Notes: generated from the sequence alone by a model not told the origin. A stretch of DNA of 8,771 nt from JAGVXH01 sp041649755 (GCA_041649755.1 JBAZMK010000009.1:1-8771); one strand, 5' to 3'; shown: positions 1-7,083, counted from the stretch's first letter. A program made the numbers and translations.

Positions 1-92
1 GCTAAAGGATTTCTTTTTAATGCCTCTATTGTTTTCTGTGTTTGCTCTAAACGATTATAAACAAAAAGTGCTATCGGGGCTAAGTTCTTCAT
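1..92 (-). CDS. Glycosyltransferase, N-terminal fragment (partial at left edge)
   Basis: The minus strand is open from an ATG at 92-90 to the window edge, giving 30 complete residues that begin MKNLAPIALFVYNRLEQTQK and go on TIEALKRNPL. The pattern of a hydrophobic beta strand followed by YNR and a helix rich in T, K and E, ending in N-P/L, is the start of a GT-A type glycosyltransferase fold, as in family 2-like enzymes whose N-terminus reads PIALFVYNRP. The catalytic DxD and acceptor regions lie outside the window, so sugar and acceptor are unknown. It diverges from the amidotransferase gene at 148, and a palindromic TATA-like box at 113-120 is centred about 25 bp upstream of this ATG, which supports the start. 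Being next to amidotransferase, flippase and WecG-type genes fits a glycan cluster. An overlapping plus-strand frame (2-100) is treated as a shadow. Confidence 0.72.
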   Translation of the reverse strand, partial: MKNLAPIALFVYNRLEQTQKTIEALKRNPL

Positions 93-112
93 GGAAATAA
101 ATAGAAGGAGAA

Positions 113-120
113 TTTATAAA
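113..120. promoter_or_regulatory. Palindromic TATA-like box shared by divergent genes
   Basis: TTTATAAA is its own reverse complement. Its centre is about 25 bp from the minus-strand ATG at 92 and about 31 bp from the plus-strand ATG at 148. Archaeal TATA boxes sit about 26 bp before the transcription start, so it could serve a leaderless minus-strand transcript and a plus-strand transcript with a leader of a few bases. The purine-rich GGAGAA on its left resembles a BRE for plus-strand firing. The assignment is by spacing only. Confidence 0.55.
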
Positions 121-147
121 ATCATCTAATCTGATTTTCTTAAGCCA

Positions 148-1530
148 ATGGTAACCTATAAAACTGACTGGTTAGCGTCAAGACCCGTATTTTATAATGA
201 GAAGACTAACAAAGTTAGTTACGACATTAATGAAGTAATTGATTTTAGAAATCTTGAATTTCATCCTGAGGGCTTGAACAATTACCTTGATTTTGGTTAC
301 TCTATTCTCGGGCAGACACCGATAAAAAATGTAAAATTCTTAAGACATTCTTCAGAGATTACAATAGATAGAGGAAAAATTAAAATTAAAGAATTAGAGG
401 ACCCCGTATCAGAATGGTTAAAAAATCACCAACAGACGTCCAAAGAAGAAGAGGTAATAAACTTATTAATGAAAAAAATTCATGATTGGGAGAAAAGCTC
501 TCAAAAAAAGATAGTTCTTCCATTAAGTGGAGGTTATGATTCTAGGCTTTTAGCTTACCTTATCAAAGACAAATCTAAATTAAATGCTTTTACTTTTGGA
601 GTCTCAAAGAAACAGGAAAAATCTTATGAAGTTATTCACGCTAAAAAACTCTGTAAAAAGTTAGGAATTAAATGGGGCCAAATAAAGTTAGGTGATTTTC
701 ATAAGTACATTGATGAATGGATAAAAATTTTTGGACCTTCAGTTCACGCCCACGGAATGTATCATTTAGAATTTTACAAGAAGATAGCCGAAGAAGGAGG
801 TACAGGACATCGGTGGCTAAGTGGAATTTTTGGGGACGTATGGGCAGGGAGTACGCCAAAAAAGATAGTTAAGTCATATAAGGACTTAAGAGAAATAGGT
901 TACACTCACGGACTAAACGCAGACGCGAATAAATGCAAGATAAAAACAAAATTTGAACTAAGAAAAAAGTTTTTCAGAGAAAATAAGGACATTATAAACG
1001 ACGAAATTTTTCAGATAGTAAACCTTATTAGATTAAAAATTATCCTCATTTCATATCTTATGACTCTTCCAAGGAAAGAAGGCTTTCTCCCTTGGTCCCC
1101 TTTTCTAGATTTAGATGTTGCAATGAGTATGCTAACTATAAATAAAAATAGAAGGAAAAAGAGGTTATGGCAAAAAGATTTTTTTAAGAAAGTTGGTTTG
1201 GATTTTGAGTCTTCTTTATTTTTTAAAAAGACAACCTCTAATCGATTAAATTATGAAGCCCTAAGGAGAATTAGCCTTAAGCCGTTAAATGTAAAAATTT
1301 TATCTGAGATTATTGAAGAGGACTACCTAAACTGGATTAATAAAACTCTCTCTCAGGAGACGATAAAAGATAAAATCATAGAAAGGATTCTCACTATTCA
1401 AAAATTTGGAGGCTTCATAAGAAGATATTTAAAGATAAAAGATAAGCGGATTACGGCATATTATGCCTATTTGACAATTAAGCCCTTAGAAGAAGTATTA
1501 ATTAAAAAAGAATTATATAATAGAAAATAA
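148..1530 (+). CDS. Asparagine synthase-like amidotransferase lacking the glutaminase half
   Basis: This 460-residue protein has the ATP-pyrophosphatase synthetase domain of the asparagine synthase family, which adenylates a carboxylate and replaces AMP with ammonia. Visible motifs are the PP-loop SGGYDSR (127-133), LSGIFGDVWAGS (224-235, matching the family SGxGGDE..GG region) and PFLDLDVAM (318-326). Residues 1-85, from DWLASRPVFY to the T-P-I-K-N-V-K-F-L stretch, match only the second half of the N-terminal glutamine amidotransferase domain; the nucleophilic Cys2 and the RGPD and NGEIYN regions are absent. An in-frame stop lies at 127-129 and no other start codon precedes ATG148, so the truncation is not a start-choice error. 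The next gene follows after 1 nt, implying one operon. Surface-glycan neighbours suggest amidation of a sugar carboxylate rather than free asparagine synthesis; that is inference. Free ammonia or a partner glutaminase would be needed. Confidence 0.82.
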   Translation: MVTYKTDWLASRPVFYNEKTNKVSYDINEVIDFRNLEFHPEGLNNYLDFGYSILGQTPIKNVKFLRHSSEITIDRGKIKIKELEDPVSEWLKNHQQTSKEEEVINLLMKKIHDWEKSSQKKIVLPLSGGYDSRLLAYLIKDKSKLNAFTFGVSKKQEKSYEVIHAKKLCKKLGIKWGQIKLGDFHKYIDEWIKIFGPSVHAHGMYHLEFYKKIAEEGGTGHRWLSGIFGDVWAGSTPKKIVKSYKDLREIGYTHGLNADANKCKIKTKFELRKKFFRENKDIINDEIFQIVNLIRLKIILISYLMTLPRKEGFLPWSPFLDLDVAMSMLTINKNRRKKRLWQKDFFKKVGLDFESSLFFKKTTSNRLNYEALRRISLKPLNVKILSEIIEEDYLNWINKTLSQETIKDKIIERILTIQKFGGFIRRYLKIKDKRITAYYAYLTIKPLEEVLIKKELYNRK

Positions 1531-1531
1531 A

Positions 1532-3046
1532 ATGGGATTAGAAAAAGTATCCTTTGTTCAAGAAAAGAACGTATCTTATCCTCCCGTATCAGATTGTAAT
1601 CCTCCAGAATTCTTTCCTGAACTAAAAAAGACTTGGAAGAAAATAGAACTAAATGAGAACAATAAAGTATATAGTATGGTTAGAGAGAGTTTTAAATTAT
1701 TGGGATTAGATAGTAAAAATTATGGTAAAGAAAATTGGAACCCCCTAAAGGAATTAATAAAACCTGACGATAAAGTCGTAATAAAACCTAATGCGGTTTT
1801 GGATGTAAATAAGAGAAAAGGAGAGGATATTTTTGCAAGTATAACCCATCCTTCAATTATTAGGCCTGTTGTAGACTATGTCTATCTTGCCTTGGGGGGG
1901 AAGGGGAAGATAACTATTGCAGATGCCCCCCTCATGCACTGTAACTTTAGTAGGTGGAAAGAAATAACTAAAATAGACAATATAAAAAATATTTATAAAG
2001 AAAAATTTAATTTTGATATAGAAGTTTTTGACTTAAGGGAAACTTATGTGCCTTATTCTAAGTTAGGATATTCACCAAGCAGTCTTAGAAGAGTAAAGAA
2101 AAGAGACCCAAAAGGATATTTTGAAGTAAAGATTGGAAATCTAAGCAAATTTAGCGAATTGAACGAAGAAGAAATAAAAAAGTTTTATGCTTCAGATTAT
2201 AATCGTGAACCAGTTATCAATAACCATCTTAGGGGGAGACATAAGTATAAGGTTTCTGGTACAATCTTAGATGCAGATGTGATAATTTCTATTCCTAAAA
2301 TGAAGACCCATCAAAAAGTAGGGACTACTCTTAATATGAAAAATATGGTAGGCACTCAAGGGGATAAAAATTACATCCCTCATTATAGAATAGGAGGAAT
2401 ATTAGAAGGGGGAGACGAATACCCTAATCAAGGAATCCTGCAAAATAGCTTAAATAAATATAGAAGGTTCTTAATTTTAAAATTACTAGTTAGAAAAACA
2501 AGGATTTCAGAAGGCTTATTTGTTTTTGGGAATGGCTTACGTTATTTTTCCCAAAAAATTTTGGATTTCTTTGGAAGAAAAATCAGTAAGGAAAACTATG
2601 TAGGAGCTATTACAGGGGGTTCTTGGTATGGCAATGATACGGCTTGGAGAATGACTATAGATTTAACAAAAATAATTCTCTACTCCAACAAAAAAGGGAT
2701 TATACAAAAAACCCCTCAAAGAAAATTTATTTCATTAGTAGATGGAATAGTATCTGGTGAAGAAGAAGGTCCTCTTGCACCAATCGCCAAGAAAACAGGT
2801 TGTGTAATCTTAGGACTAAATCCTGTTTCAACAGACCTCTTTACAACTACCCTAATGGGGTTTGATATTCAAAAAATTAAATTGTACAATGAAGTAATTA
2901 AAGACCCCATTTTGGGGAGGAATGATATGTTAGAAAGTATAATCCTAAAATCTAATGTTTCCATTCCAAGAGAATACTTTTCTTCTCCTTTTCATTTTGG
3001 TTTCAAACCCCCAAAAGGATGGAAAGGTTTTATAGAATTAAAATAA
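1532..3046 (+). CDS. DUF362 domain protein
   Basis: The 504-residue protein carries the conserved blocks of DUF362: VVIKPN (82-87), ITHPSIIRPVVDYV (104-117), ITIADAP (127-133), DADVIISIPKMKTHQKVG (247-264), TLNMKNMVG (266-274), GNDTAWRMTIDL (367-378), DGIVSGEEEGPL (404-415) and STDLFTTTLMGF (433-444). Long insertions lie between these blocks (about 134-246 and 275-366), making it larger than minimal family members. Only three cysteines are present (22, 137, 424), with no CxxCxxC pattern, so the ferredoxin-like Fe-S module found in some DUF362 proteins is missing. No signal peptide or membrane segment is evident, so it is probably cytoplasmic. The ATG follows the amidotransferase stop by 1 nt with no Shine-Dalgarno, which suggests cotranscription and perhaps translational coupling. 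The biochemical role is unknown; the operon points to a partner role in amidation or glycan modification. Confidence 0.83.
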   Translation: MGLEKVSFVQEKNVSYPPVSDCNPPEFFPELKKTWKKIELNENNKVYSMVRESFKLLGLDSKNYGKENWNPLKELIKPDDKVVIKPNAVLDVNKRKGEDIFASITHPSIIRPVVDYVYLALGGKGKITIADAPLMHCNFSRWKEITKIDNIKNIYKEKFNFDIEVFDLRETYVPYSKLGYSPSSLRRVKKRDPKGYFEVKIGNLSKFSELNEEEIKKFYASDYNREPVINNHLRGRHKYKVSGTILDADVIISIPKMKTHQKVGTTLNMKNMVGTQGDKNYIPHYRIGGILEGGDEYPNQGILQNSLNKYRRFLILKLLVRKTRISEGLFVFGNGLRYFSQKILDFFGRKISKENYVGAITGGSWYGNDTAWRMTIDLTKIILYSNKKGIIQKTPQRKFISLVDGIVSGEEEGPLAPIAKKTGCVILGLNPVSTDLFTTTLMGFDIQKIKLYNEVIKDPILGRNDMLESIILKSNVSIPREYFSSPFHFGFKPPKGWKGFIELK

Positions 3047-3047
3047 C

Positions 3048-3737
3048 TTACCTTATCTGTTTTAAATTAACATTACCTGCCACCAAATAAAAAAGTCCAA
3101 TAAAGCTCCTCCAGACTTTCTTTTTTGAATATTTAAAATCTGTGACAAAACGATAAAACCACTCCAGTCCGAGTTTTCTAAACACTGCAGGAGCTTCTTT
3201 TTTCTTACCTAATAAGAAATCGGTCGCAGCTCCAACATTAAAATAGACTATCTTATACTCATTAAAAAGCTGATTAGCCAAAATTTCCTGCTTAGGAGAC
3301 CCCACGCAAACCCACGCAAAATCAGGTCTAAATTTCCTTATCAATGAGATAATCTTTTTTCTTTCTTCGGGAGAAAATTCTAAATTTTTAATATAAGGGG
3401 GATTATAACTGCTTAATTTTTTAGGAGGAATTTTAACCACTTCTGAAAGTTTTCTTAAATCTTCATTCTCAAGACCTATAAAAAAATGCTTTCTCTCTCT
3501 GGCTTTTTCCGATAGCAAGAACTCTTTCGTAAATGTAGGTCCTCTTTTTTGTTTAAATCCAGAAAAAAAAGCCAAAATTCTCCCATCAGGAAAGTTAAGG
3601 TTCTGGTCACCGAACATTAAACCCCTATAAAAATCATCGTTCTTCAGCCACCAAATCGTGTTAAGATTAATAAAATTAAGGACCTTTTTACCATCTAAGC
3701 CATCTAAGGGATTTTCTGACGAAATAACAAATTTCAT
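3048..3737 (-). CDS. WecG/TagA/CpsF-type glycosyltransferase
   Basis: The 229-residue protein (from ATG at 3737) fits the GT26 family, whose bacterial members add N-acetylmannosamine or its uronic acid to a polyprenyl-diphosphate-linked sugar. Motifs are FPDG (49-52), HFFIG (84-88), RPDFAWVCVGSPKQE (137-151, the family PDxxxVxxGxPxQE block) and NVGAATDF then G-K-K-K-E-A-P-A then LGLEWFYR (167-196). About 240 residues is usual, so it is complete. The open frame extends to a TTG at 3755, but ATG 3737 is preferred because a TATA-like box is centred about 26 bp upstream and the extra residues add no family motif. It follows the flippase gene by 30 nt on the same strand and converges with DUF362, leaving 1 bp between stop codons. 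The actual sugar and lipid carrier cannot be read from the sequence; in an archaeon a dolichyl-type lipid is expected. Confidence 0.85.
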   Translation of the reverse strand: MKFVISSENPLDGLDGKKVLNFINLNTIWWLKNDDFYRGLMFGDQNLNFPDGRILAFFSGFKQKRGPTFTKEFLLSEKARERKHFFIGLENEDLRKLSEVVKIPPKKLSSYNPPYIKNLEFSPEERKKIISLIRKFRPDFAWVCVGSPKQEILANQLFNEYKIVYFNVGAATDFLLGKKKEAPAVFRKLGLEWFYRFVTDFKYSKKKVWRSFIGLFYLVAGNVNLKQIR

Positions 3738-3759
3738 AATATAAGGGAATAACAAGGAT

Positions 3760-3767
3760 TAATAAAA
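3760..3767 (-). promoter_or_regulatory. Weak TATA-like box before the WecG-type gene
   Basis: On the minus strand this reads TTTTATTA and is centred about 26 bp upstream of ATG 3737, the spacing seen at other starts in the window. The box is degenerate in very A+T-rich DNA, and the gene may instead be cotranscribed with the flippase. It is mainly useful as support for ATG 3737 over TTG 3755. Confidence 0.35.
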
Positions 3768-5120
3768 TTATCTTCTATAAATAAGAAGCATTACAAGATA
3801 AAACACTTTACTGATTATCGTTGCAATTGTCGCCCCGTAAACAGCATATATTTGACCATAAGGGAGTAACGCAAATATTAGAATATAATTAAGAACTATA
3901 TTCACAAAAGTTGATACAATTAAAGATTGTGCGACTCTTCTCGGACGATTTTGTGAAACTAAAAAAGATGAATACAATGCGATTAGAGGGAGTATGACTA
4001 TTAAAATTGAGAATATTCTCAAAATATTTATTGAAGGTAGATATTCTTCTCCGAAAATATGTTTGACAATAAAGGGAGATAAAAGAACTGCCAAAATTGT
4101 TGAAGGGATGGAAATTAATAAGGTTAGCCTTAATGACCTACTTAATCCTCTCTCAAGACTCTTTCCCCGAATTTTACTAAATAAAGGAAGGAGGGCACTT
4201 GAAAAAGTTATTAAAGGAATAGCTGAAGTAATTAATGAGTAAGCAACACGATAATATCCAATAAATTCTGCTTCAACATATCGCCCTAAAATAAATATGT
4301 CAATAAAACCAAAAAATATCCCTGAAAAAACCACTGCAGAAAGAGCAATTATAAAACTAAACAGAGCCTTCTTTTCGTTAGGTTTTAGTTCTTCAGTTTT
4401 AATCCTAAAAAAACCAATCTCTCTCTTTGCAGAGGAGTAGAGAAATAATAATGAAATTAAAAAAGAAACAGAAAGACCTAAAATTATCAACAACAAATTT
4501 ATTGCCTTTGGAAAAAATTTAAACAATAATAGAATTGAAACTGGCACTATTACTAATCTAATTGTTTGCAGGATAATCTCCTTGTGCAAACCTTTTTTAA
4601 AATTATTGACCCCTTGAAAAACACCTTCAAAAACCCCCACAAGCCCCATTAGCAGAAGGTAAACAGAGCCTCCGACTAATGCAAGATAAATTTCTGGTTT
4701 ATTATAATAATTATATGAAAGAAACTTAGAGAGAAGTATAAGAAGCCCCGCAGATATCAGAGAAGTTTTTATCTTAAACCTTAATAAATAAGAAAAGTAT
4801 GCTTTTGATTTAGAATCTTTTTTTGAAGAAGAAATAAACTTTACAATAGTAGAGTCAATTCCAAGGTCTGCAAGCGAAGCAAAAATCAAAATCGTAGAAA
4901 GAGCTAATGAGTAAAGACCAAAAAGTTCCGGAAGAAGGACTCTGGCCAAAATAATAGTAAAAATTAAGGAGCCTATTTTTGAAACAAAAGTAGTTGAAAA
5001 CTGAAACGCAGAATTTTTTACAGCTTGACCAGTGTTCCCGGAAAAATCTCTTTTACTGACTCTCCCAAAAATCTCTTTTACCTCTCTCGTCTCTCGCCCC
5101 AAAATTCTCCCCTTTCTCAT
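3768..5120 (-). CDS. Oligosaccharide flippase, Wzx/MOP superfamily
   Basis: This 450-residue polytopic membrane protein fits the polysaccharide-export branch of the MOP superfamily, which moves lipid-linked oligosaccharides across the membrane. After a hydrophilic basic N-terminus (1-35), the family opening is clear: NSAFQFSTTFVSKIGSL (36-52), ILARVLLPELFGLYSLAL (57-74), then ADLGIDSTIVKFIS (84-97). Second-half landmarks are DIFILGRYVEAEFIGYYRVA (274-293), FGEEYLPS (356-363) and YGQIYAVYGATIATIIS (421-437). I count about 12-14 hydrophobic segments, and the length is normal for the family. The start at 5120 is supported by a TATA-like box centred about 25 bp upstream and no ribosome-binding site. 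The WecG-type glycosyltransferase follows 30 nt downstream, so both probably act on the same glycan. Substrate identity is unknown; teichoic-acid-like or S-layer glycan precursors are equally open. Confidence 0.88.
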   Translation of the reverse strand: MRKGRILGRETREVKEIFGRVSKRDFSGNTGQAVKNSAFQFSTTFVSKIGSLIFTIILARVLLPELFGLYSLALSTILIFASLADLGIDSTIVKFISSSKKDSKSKAYFSYLLRFKIKTSLISAGLLILLSKFLSYNYYNKPEIYLALVGGSVYLLLMGLVGVFEGVFQGVNNFKKGLHKEIILQTIRLVIVPVSILLLFKFFPKAINLLLIILGLSVSFLISLLFLYSSAKREIGFFRIKTEELKPNEKKALFSFIIALSAVVFSGIFFGFIDIFILGRYVEAEFIGYYRVAYSLITSAIPLITFSSALLPLFSKIRGKSLERGLSRSLRLTLLISIPSTILAVLLSPFIVKHIFGEEYLPSINILRIFSILIVILPLIALYSSFLVSQNRPRRVAQSLIVSTFVNIVLNYILIFALLPYGQIYAVYGATIATIISKVFYLVMLLIYRR

Positions 5121-5141
5121 CTCTAATAAAGAAACTCTTTA

Positions 5142-5149
5142 TTTATAAA
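5142..5149 (-). promoter_or_regulatory. TATA-like box for the flippase gene
   Basis: TTTATAAA (minus strand context GGTTTATAAATA) is centred about 25 bp upstream of the flippase ATG at 5120. Transcription would therefore start at or next to the start codon, giving a leaderless mRNA. No Shine-Dalgarno sequence lies between. Confidence 0.6.
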
Positions 5150-5166
5150 CCTTAAATAGCATAACT

Positions 5167-5175
5167 TTTTTATAA
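5167..5175 (+). promoter_or_regulatory. TATA-like box for the MFS gene
   Basis: TTTTTATAA is centred about 25 bp upstream of ATG 5196, predicting a leaderless transcript. The 75-bp divergent spacer from 5121 to 5195 thus holds two separate boxes, this one and that at 5142-5149. A second candidate, TTTTATAC at 5178-5185, is too close to the ATG. Confidence 0.5.
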
Positions 5176-5195
5176 CCTTTTATACTGAGAATAAT

Positions 5196-6683
5196 ATGGG
5201 AAAAAGATTAGAGGTGCGTAGTGAAGAACACCCCAAAATTGCAGAAGAGGTTGAGGGAAGTCTTGAACTAAGTGTAAAAGAAGGAGCGCTGTCTTCTCTT
5301 TCTACTGGATTTGGGACATCCTATTTGTCTCCTTTCGCAATTGCAATGAATGCAACAGCGAGTCAGATAGGTATTCTCCACGGAATGATAAATCTTTTTC
5401 CAAGTATAATTCAACTTAGGGCTTCATCTTTGATAAAAAAAATCTCGGCCAAAAAGATTGTAATCTGGGGGGTCCTATTTCAGGTATTTCTCTGGTTCTT
5501 GGTAATTTTACTAAGTTTTTCTCACTATCTCGGTCTTTCTTATTCTATTTGGATTTTAATTGCTATCGCGAGTTTGATTTATGGAATCGGAGCCATAATC
5601 TATCCTGCATGGTTCTTGTGGATGGGTTTCCTTGTTCCCCCCAGAATAAGGGGCAAATATTTTTCAAGAAGGAATTTTATCACAGGATTGTTTGGTATCG
5701 CTTCTATGTTTCTCTCTGCAATTATACTGGACAAAATCTCCGAGCTCGGTTTCGGAAAAAATAATTTTTTATTTTATTCTATGCTGGGTTTTGCCGTGAT
5801 TTTCTTTCTTGCGATTTTCTTTAGATTATGGTCACTTAAAATTATTCAGAAAACATATTCCCCCAAAATTAAGATTGAGGAAAAAGACTACTTTTCTTTC
5901 CGCCAGTTTCTGAAAAAAGCACCATCAACTCCTTTTGGCAGATTTACTATTTTTCGGGCTTTTTTGAGTATTGCAATAGGCATTGCAACTCCATTTACAT
6001 CAGTCTATTTATTAAGGAACCTGGGACTTTCTTATAGCTGGTTTATGGCAATTACTGTTTCAGCAGTGTTTTTTCAATTAATTTTCCTTCCTCTTTTAGG
6101 GAAAGTTTCCGACAGATTTGGCAATATTGCACTTACAAGAATCAGTGTCGGGCTTTTGTTTTCGGTCCCCGCTTTATGGGCTTTTTCAGCCCTTATCAAG
6201 AATCCCGTTGCTGTCAGATGGTATCTTCTGTTCGTCCCTTCAATTGTTAGTGGTTTTGCCTGGGCCGGGTATAACCTTGCAACAAATAATTATGTCTATG
6301 ATTCGGTAAGAAGCAATAAAAGAGGTTTTGGTTCAAACTATATGACTCTCATAGTGGGAGTATGTATGTTTTTAGGTTCTATAATGGGCTCATTTCTTTC
6401 TAAACTCCCCATTATTTTTATGGACCCCATCTTACTTATTTTTTCTGTTTCAGCAGTAGCAAGGCTGTTTGTTCTTGTTTTTGGAATAAGATTTCTAACA
6501 GAAGTCCGCCCAGTTCAAAAGTTCTCTGCGAGATTTTTAATTAAAGAGTTTAAACCTTTGCATGAAATAGCAAGAGAAATAAGTTATATGGAGCAAATTA
6601 TGGGTATAAAACACCCCCCCGTCAAACTTAAATTCAAACATCAAGAACAACCTCACAAAGATATCTCCCTTCCGCCTTCTTAA
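5196..6683 (+). CDS. MFS transporter of unknown substrate
   Basis: The 495-residue protein has the layout of a major facilitator superfamily carrier: a hydrophilic N-terminus (about 1-30), a first membrane bundle to about 213, a cytoplasmic loop rich in K and E (214-245), a second bundle to about 460 and a hydrophilic tail. GKVSDRFGN (302-310) matches MFS motif A at the start of the second half; the matching place in the first half (SLIKKISAKKIV, 78-89) is degenerate. IRGKYFSRRNF (151-161) is a loop typical of a poorly described MFS subgroup. The substrate cannot be inferred, and the divergent flippase is the only hint of a link with the glycan genes. The last 50 bp overlap the archease 3' end in antisense, and a run of seven C lies just before, so the exact C-terminus deserves caution. 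ATG 5196 is supported by promoter spacing. Confidence 0.83.
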   Translation: MGKRLEVRSEEHPKIAEEVEGSLELSVKEGALSSLSTGFGTSYLSPFAIAMNATASQIGILHGMINLFPSIIQLRASSLIKKISAKKIVIWGVLFQVFLWFLVILLSFSHYLGLSYSIWILIAIASLIYGIGAIIYPAWFLWMGFLVPPRIRGKYFSRRNFITGLFGIASMFLSAIILDKISELGFGKNNFLFYSMLGFAVIFFLAIFFRLWSLKIIQKTYSPKIKIEEKDYFSFRQFLKKAPSTPFGRFTIFRAFLSIAIGIATPFTSVYLLRNLGLSYSWFMAITVSAVFFQLIFLPLLGKVSDRFGNIALTRISVGLLFSVPALWAFSALIKNPVAVRWYLLFVPSIVSGFAWAGYNLATNNYVYDSVRSNKRGFGSNYMTLIVGVCMFLGSIMGSFLSKLPIIFMDPILLIFSVSAVARLFVLVFGIRFLTEVRPVQKFSARFLIKEFKPLHEIAREISYMEQIMGIKHPPVKLKFKHQEQPHKDISLPPS

Positions 6684-7047
6684 TGACCATCTCATTATAA
6701 GTCACAGCCTTAACATCATTAGTAAATGTATAATTCTCCTCACTATCCCCTAGAATAGTTGCCTTCAGTGTTAAATTTTCTTCATCAATTTTTAATTCCT
6801 TAAAATTAGAGTACAGGAACTTCTCTGCATCAAGAAGATACAAAAACTCTTCTAAAAAATCATGAAGTAAGCTTTCAACATCTTTTACCTTAATTTCAAA
6901 CATTTTCTCTTTTTGAGCAAGTATCTTTATGTCCCCTCTTATAACCTCATTTAAGGCTTCGGCTGATGAAATAAACATCTCTTCAATTGTATACCCCTCA
7001 GCCCTAAACTTTACATCTGCGGTATTTTCCAGAAACTCATAAGACAT
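6634..7047 (-). CDS. Archease (RtcB RNA ligase activator)
   Basis: Archease promotes guanylylation and turnover of the RNA ligase RtcB in tRNA splicing and RNA repair. The 137-residue protein matches the family over its whole length: YEFLENTADVKFRAEG (3-18), ALNEVIRGD (31-39), VESLLHDFLEEFLYLLDAE (56-74), KAVTYNEMVI (113-122) and the terminal VVLDV (133-137). The metal-binding candidates Asp11 and Asp136 are kept. The usual HTAD motif reads NTAD here (Asn8 for His), and the KAVTYH position is Asn; the latter is seen in other archaeal members as I recall them. No RtcB gene is in the window. The gene starts 36 bp after the Ogg2 stop and has its own TATA-like box, so it need not depend on the upstream gene. 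The 3' end overlaps the MFS gene by 50 bp tail to tail. Confidence 0.93.
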   Translation of the reverse strand: MSYEFLENTADVKFRAEGYTIEEMFISSAEALNEVIRGDIKILAQKEKMFEIKVKDVESLLHDFLEEFLYLLDAEKFLYSNFKELKIDEENLTLKATILGDSEENYTFTNDVKAVTYNEMVIKKAEGRYLCEVVLDV

Positions 7048-7068
7048 GTTATTTATAATAGAAAGGGG

Positions 7069-7077
7069 TTTTTATAG
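7069..7077 (-). promoter_or_regulatory. TATA-like box for the archease gene
   Basis: On the minus strand this reads CTATAAAAA, centred about 26 bp upstream of ATG 7047. It lies just after the Ogg2 stop codon, in the 36-bp spacer, and predicts a leaderless archease mRNA separate from the Ogg2 transcript. Confidence 0.55.
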
Positions 7078-7083
7078 CTTCGT

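Noticed and set aside
2..100. Plus-strand open frame that could be the C-terminus of an upstream protein
   Set aside because: The minus-strand frame over the same bases gives a recognisable glycosyltransferase N-terminus with an ATG and a well-placed TATA-like box; the plus-strand peptide has no recognisable family.
103..110. AGAAGGAG as a Shine-Dalgarno site for the amidotransferase
   Set aside because: The ATG is about 37 bases downstream, too far for ribosome binding. The purine run fits better as a BRE-like element beside the TATA box.
668..859. 63-codon minus-strand frame inside the amidotransferase gene
   Set aside because: It lies opposite conserved synthetase motifs and has no recognisable features.
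3301..3320. Tandem copy of a 10-base unit (cccacgcaaa twice)
   Set aside because: It encodes the conserved PDFAWVCVGSPKQE block of the WecG-type enzyme, and the unit is not a multiple of three; it is most likely coincidence.
3994..4242. 82-codon plus-strand frame inside the flippase gene
   Set aside because: It is antisense to a clear, complete membrane protein and shows no family motif.
5549..6309. Two short plus-strand frames within the MFS gene (5549-5764 and 6118-6309)
   Set aside because: They are out-of-frame shadows of a continuous transporter sequence.
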